Assembly: GCA_045639525.1 (NCBI GenBank)
Contig: JAZUDI010000046.1
Location: forward strand, 1 to 64,000
Direction: 5' to 3'
Length of the DNA: 64,000 bases
Source: UBA1181 sp045639525
GTDB taxonomy: Bacteria > Bacteroidota > Bacteroidia > Bacteroidales > Paludibacteraceae
Part shown: in pieces, positions 62,401 through 64,000 of the stretch
How the letters are laid out: every line of letters starts with the position of its first letter
How positions within the stretch are numbered: the first letter of the stretch is position 1
Notes under the pieces: model-generated
Database searches by the model: none
What the model saw: the letters and a program-made list of their open reading frames with translations, nothing else
What the model was told of the DNA's origin: nothing
Program-made: the position numbers and the translations under genes

Positions 62401-64000
62401 CCGTATGCTACCGATTCTTGTACGGGAGCCGCTTATCCAGGTGTTCCTACTCGTGCGGATGGAAAGGAGATGACAGATATCTATCCTAAGGGTGAGACGG
62501 TTGTGGAGTGGACCTTTACCTCTCCTCATAGCATCAACTCGAAGAGTTGTTCGATGAAGGTGATCGTAACGGATAGCATTGCTCCTGATTTCGATTGTAG
62601 CACATTGAAGGATACCGTTAAGGTTCGTATCACCATGAATTCCGTTTCCGACACAGAGGTATCATACGATGAGGTGGTCGAGGCTGGTTTGGAGACTCCA
62701 TCCGTGGATGATACTTGTGATGGCCTCTTGGTGGCACTTGGTTCTCGAAGCGATGGTAAGGCTTTGGAGTCTAACTTCTCTTTGGGAGATCCTGTTGTTG
62801 TTACCTGGACCTTCCGCGACTCTTCCGGCAATGAGAAAGAATGTTCTCAAGTGGTTGTTGTGGAAGACTGGTTGTTGGAGGAGTTGACCTGTCCTGATGA
62901 TTTGAATGGTAAGGTATTCGCTTGTGTGGAGGATGTTCCTGCACCATACGCTACCTACCAAGAGTTCAAGGCTGCCGGCGGATCGTTCAGCAATGAGGCG
63001 AAGATGTTGGAGAATAGCTTCTCATTCGAAAACAGATTTGAGGGTGACTCTTGCGAGATGGTTTATACCCGTACATACCATGTGGAGGACTTCCGTCACA
63101 ATGACATTACTTGTCAACAGGTATTTACTGTTAAGGATACCATCGCTCCTGTGATTAAACTCAATGGTGATGCGGAAGATATCATCGTGTCTTGTACCGA
63201 CACCATTCCGAATGCGATGTCTTACAGCGTCGCCGATAACTGTGACCCAAGTCCGAAGATCACCATCAGCGATAAGGTTTTGAACAGAGGAACCGATCCT
63301 CATGCTTGTGATTACTACAATTATGATATCTTGAGAACCTACTTGGCCGTTGACCGATGCGGCAACGAGAGCAAGGTGGAGCAACGTATTTCAGTACGAG
63401 ACACCACGGGTCCTAAGTTTGACCTTACAGGTTGGAGAGACACCATTCTTGCCAAGAACCTCAAGTCGTGTACATTCGGTGCGCCAAACTTGGAGTTGAA
63501 GGTGGGTGATATCGTTTACGACGACTGTTCCGAGTATGACATTACCATTAAGCAGGTTCCTGCTCCTGGCACTGTCTTGGAACACTCTTCGGTGGTTTGG
63601 ATTTACGCTTATGACCGTTGTGGAAATGTAGATAGTATCTCCACCTTCGCGAAGGTACAAGAGCCTCAGAATGTCGTTACGATGGTCACTACGGATGTCG
63701 ATACTTGTATCACTGGCGACGAGAAGTTCCCATTGTCAAGTAACAGTGTCAGATTCGCGACCGGACGTGTCTTGATCGAGCGTTATGACGGTTCTATTCG
63801 AGAGATTCCGAGTGTGTTCAACTACGACTACTATCGTGGTACCACCATGGACGAGAAGAACTTGATATTTAGTGATAACCCGCTTACCTACCGTAGCAAG
63901 TTTGAGCAATTGGTTGGTAACAGATATACCTCTTTGGAGGATGCTTTGGTTGACTATACAGGTTTGTCGAAGAACATTGAGAGTGGTTACTACACATTTA
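53458..64000 (+). CDS. Giant secreted HYR-module protein, 3' partial
   Basis: The frame is open from the ATG at 53458 to the window end: 3514 codons with no stop. I checked the frame at 56041, 60001, 62041 and 63841. An N-terminal signal (GRYVMALVLMCVSVGTSYAQ) precedes a Cys-rich first domain, Ig/PKD-like domains (about 54600-55500), and then roughly 20 or more HYR-like modules of about 100 residues. Their boundaries read DTTGPVFDCSTL, SDSTAPVFDDC, DSMAPIFDCESL and similar, with ITWTFEDALGNKTVC-like strands. Two Cys per module suggest disulfides. Export is probably by the T9SS, with the sorting domain beyond the window. Likely role: adhesin or surface fibre (inferred). Confidence 0.85.
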   Translation, partial: MSRMGFLLIEKLGERFVKKSLGRYVMALVLMCVSVGTSYAQSYGYTLMVDGSMNVSACVDEPIVLNASATNPLASDAVDVYRSNNGSAWYPIGTAIKDGAGFYTYVDDMMSHTLYYQFVDQNNPSIKSNPVTVSVSTDCPGICHTTTTGEYYLGTDFNPEDGCNVNQIDFSNNHCLQNHFEVNGIAFEGCNAGHVQKGWKTTDRDAAAGVVGNNYYYVFHGGNCNNTPFILTFDRGKYLNKTFRFTMRLYLDVTNCGSFDSQAKMNFRTGFGNPVDLCVDGEFYDGVSGEHLKDYAFCANSQHLDQDFVLGSDVWRMKQQGHNIIRMEFVFYGLFKTQNQEKLTIYPEFQQWNNCAEIAVDYISGEAADVCMDHGAVCIGKSATINAAGFPRNAIYIWESWNEQANRWEPLRVGGFVQQGADKQSISIPVDFLGKRKFRVRSDDNHPLDKPIEFFVTGKNCDPVQPSEIKGPANPFCVPNTKEDGKFEVFPMDANEKVKYTWSFETPSGQVFGSDRILFDGGTLDVSSRGGTVYLLLNGDAEEGPYKVTVQPMMEYIGSDGGTYEKTAGSPISKIFDVYRTPQIQIIKEGTDPLHQAEVELCPTDHNQKVVAIADVKSGFQSIYQNKYVYTWYSGATGQRDEAIVDLPGKGACDGSYKQHSVSVEVEIDGVGCPNTASQEWNVGRVVAPTINCDNIKDFDIKLGAKEKTTKLSFTFPEFTAGCETDPMQKIEVNFTPVEGAPISKTFEGKKSEMDRMDKSINLPAGTGTVTYTVTDGCGNSVPCSKNIKVSDVTPPDIDCSEIEDYNYTTKLTLQDGCDAATDHHTSLPKLTAPVLTDKNGVDGDITGTYMGRAEGLVTAPNTANPNLAQFNKDIDLNANYSVGVTYILWKFEDKSGNKMYCVQKIEVIDDRKPVVKCPEANLGDVSNLPGACGLSVNGLISQMDEFPEAHDTCTVGSKLTPVVLYRNINDDDLIVVNEANYDDIIFYVNETYEIVWRFYKLNDLNNVYEDCVQNFRVVDTEEPSFDCSTLHSVRVTANSYKPKNKGFEYLKYATKDNVIEGIGPGAKEYTGTLKDAFANGDIRIIAPDEVKDNCDGEIIVEVELDGPDETGKSVHKLITKLSDLEKHKFGIGMTTLTFTFIDASDNQTSCTQNIIVTAGTTPIPDCPATSTIEVYANDDCEYLFKLNKTEVPTAKIPVNQEAIWFNFRYKVIQGLHFDQECTRAAEFFPSNLGGLNGMRTVMVGGKPTALSLDFLCERLSADFDGFLGAGPASDLNKWKKWSSAYDGVGPGPGGDESILSRNDKLTTVVEYVGYPYVVELRDSTGKVLKSVKNDYSAEDVAASRVIVPRWFGSSGANTYECPDIHYACANTPVKVKNNFDDLVFSQTLTKGTYTLVYRFQNEKDGLQEDSCVTIISVVDTIAPKLECGDWNNTGTYYANGQCVVPVDTIAWFKMPTLADLKVTDNCTKDPTEFTITWSRKHGIITNTSASALTDPLLMGTTTMTWYVTDASGNTSQCQQTITVVDTTGPVFDCSTLMDINVETEAGCKASAESVIKAGLETPVAPDDVCSPTGAPIPAKGERSDGKGLFTDDYPRGTTVITWTFEDALGNKTVCTQNVIVSDSTAPVFDDCDKLPEVVIELAADQCTASKDLVEANLGTHTAVDDCDGEIPGVPHVMLPNGVDYVPLYAEFKKDTTYKVVWVFTDATGNITECYQKLTIADTTAPDPSGVCPPPTKTVTAHTVCSVEYDELGLPTLEDMKITDLCDGDLYPTVVAKVYAPDGTYKVYYDDDVKSVTYPVGTHTFLWIYEDKAGNKDTCTMLLTVDDDIPPVLEDCDVDPKIDLTVDGDICAMDPANVKTYIREPKAYDECDDYTNGAGLTWMTPIVERYFIDSTFIINASGDTTGIAYDTTQIADGITHMWDEDVFPKGLTLLKWIFTDSKGNSVFCEKTVTVHDYTAPYFNCDDIDPDTLRPEAYVGDCEVEFGNLKRDVLDKLAYKAWDACENDSVPGVLTLNGDMELPDEYTMQVGITYKLLWLFQDKDGNKTTCPQYILPSHLNPVNFDCETIKDTVVVAVEGTCAISSDSLSLPIPVAIDSCAVLSGFGGEFEAVGVRSDSLPMSADFPTGHTTVNWMFVSPWNLHDTLWCDQDVFVRGNKRFDLDCDVLTPTRKDTLEDCGPTDPLTFVIDTPRVADPCIVDTEDPEYWRVGVGTRSDNKELTDPYPLGTTSIEWLFTDFTNTVTDTCHQDVVVRTNLEMIFNCDSLNHDTIKVEVATGECTVDASKVKEKIVTPFALHPCPDQSGMDTIWGVPSRKFGMSMDSSFYVGVSEIVWTFVDTTHTLMKDTMTCSQWVQVGDVNEMPVNCENYPDLVYRLSPDDCEISWKEMEIKVPGVVDLCSHKIIDPVVTRSSGKSLTAVTTVADGDTVVTITADDFTVGVDTITWSYSFQGQLFVCEQVITVKDSMAPIFDCESLTPIVVPSEEGKCFVNANAVFDSLPNPWPQAKEACTGDMIDGRVFLEDGRELTNSSSYEISVGQHTLTWIFIDPVINEIGDTCEQSLVVMGDQAPIFDCESLKSEPILIEGCDTTLSEKTIPTPYALDACTKDSVAGVGTRLDGGSLHGVYPVGTTTIQWVFTSPFSSLSDTCMQDVTILTKQLLDLHCLDVNKDTVSVDVEEGDCFAKVDLKTPFALHPCPDQSGVDTIMGVPYRSDNLAITDSFRTGIVVVTWVFTDTSGTMLKPIDTCYTVVKVGDVNKMPVDCSNMPDTTIVLSPEDCEISWDAINFKVPEVRDLCSDSLITPTLTRWSTKSMEENFTVGPDTVFWNYNFFGQVVTCKQGILVLDSVAPSFDCSTLKDTTLIAKDGLCDVSAEEIEAFLGEHAAIDSCTGKEVPGRAYICDTYSPSDLSGCTPVNKVSAKVGDTLYVHWIFQDSLLNAVPKICDQTVVVKGTALPQFDCKTLTDTIVYLAADECELSAGNLVLETPYATDSCTGAAYPGVPTRADGKEMTDIYPKGETVVEWTFTSPHSINSKSCSMKVIVTDSIAPDFDCSTLKDTVKVRITMNSVSDTEVSYDEVVEAGLETPSVDDTCDGLLVALGSRSDGKALESNFSLGDPVVVTWTFRDSSGNEKECSQVVVVEDWLLEELTCPDDLNGKVFACVEDVPAPYATYQEFKAAGGSFSNEAKMLENSFSFENRFEGDSCEMVYTRTYHVEDFRHNDITCQQVFTVKDTIAPVIKLNGDAEDIIVSCTDTIPNAMSYSVADNCDPSPKITISDKVLNRGTDPHACDYYNYDILRTYLAVDRCGNESKVEQRISVRDTTGPKFDLTGWRDTILAKNLKSCTFGAPNLELKVGDIVYDDCSEYDITIKQVPAPGTVLEHSSVVWIYAYDRCGNVDSISTFAKVQEPQNVVTMVTTDVDTCITGDEKFPLSSNSVRFATGRVLIERYDGSIREIPSVFNYDYYRGTTMDEKNLIFSDNPLTYRSKFEQLVGNRYTSLEDALVDYTGLSKNIESGYYTF
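60230..62000 (+). repeat. 1185-bp higher-order coding repeat
   Basis: Blocks of about four HYR-like modules recur 1185 bases (395 codons) apart. FALHPCPDQSG starts its GCG codon at 60337 and again at 61522. VGDVNxMPVxC starts at 60517 and 61702. The end of the block (FDC at 60859 and 61996) is shifted by 48 bases, so small indels have occurred since duplication. Confidence 0.75.

Overview
The window reads as chromosome from a member of the Bacteroidetes, most likely an uncultured Bacteroidales relative. The evidence is: a type IX secretion (T9SS) component (PorQ) and C-terminal sorting domains on secreted proteins; promoters of the Bacteroidetes TTTG-N19-TAnnTTTG type; few purine-rich ribosome binding sites; the DUF4295-rpmG-rpmB ribosomal cluster; a glycan-binding surface lipoprotein; and an ArsEFG-type arsenic operon. 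No rRNA, tRNA, CRISPR array, transposase or prophage gene was seen. No gene-free stretch exceeds about 300 bases.

Layout. 1-7828: the 3' part of a giant secreted repeat protein (about 34 copies of a two-cysteine repeat) followed 15 bases later by an outer-membrane barrel gene. 7971-8957: a surface glycan-binding lipoprotein with its own perfect promoter. 9100-15354 (minus): housekeeping run cls, sufT-like, lpxH, rarA, ctp protease, sugar-1-phosphate nucleotidyltransferase. 15488-18673 (minus): a sacsin-type GHKL ATPase with a LOG-family protein. 18731-21669: polysaccharide flippase and a convergent polytopic membrane protein. 21876-29365 (minus): secreted M6 metalloprotease, two tandem membrane J-domain/TerB-like proteins, and a methyltransferase. 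29441-32602 (minus): fatty-acid genes fabH-fabK-fabF. 32836-36527: rlmH, then DUF4783, nadC, a nuclease lipoprotein and fabD. 36700-41148: arsenic resistance (arsR, arsE, arsF, arsG, arsC, acr3, arsP-like) with two copies of a probable ArsR operator. 41310-45868: DUF4295, L33, L28, CinA-like amidase, a PagL-like barrel, SlyD-type isomerase, chorismate synthase and a TSCPD protein. 46046-53219: a 1249-residue membrane histidine kinase, then porQ-cmk-ispH and a degenerate SGNH protein. 53458-64000: a second giant secreted protein built of HYR-like modules, still open at the window end after more than 3500 codons.

How it fits together. Much of the window serves the cell envelope. PorQ belongs to the T9SS, which would export the giant repeat proteins and the M6 protease. 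Lipid and glycan synthesis (fabHKF, fabD, lpxH, cls, flippase, nucleotidyltransferase) builds the surface. The most unusual items are the tandem J-domain membrane proteins, the sacsin-like ATPase/LOG pair, the higher-order repeat structure of both giant proteins, and the duplicated operator in the arsenic locus. I did not find a complete system that I can call new; these are leads.
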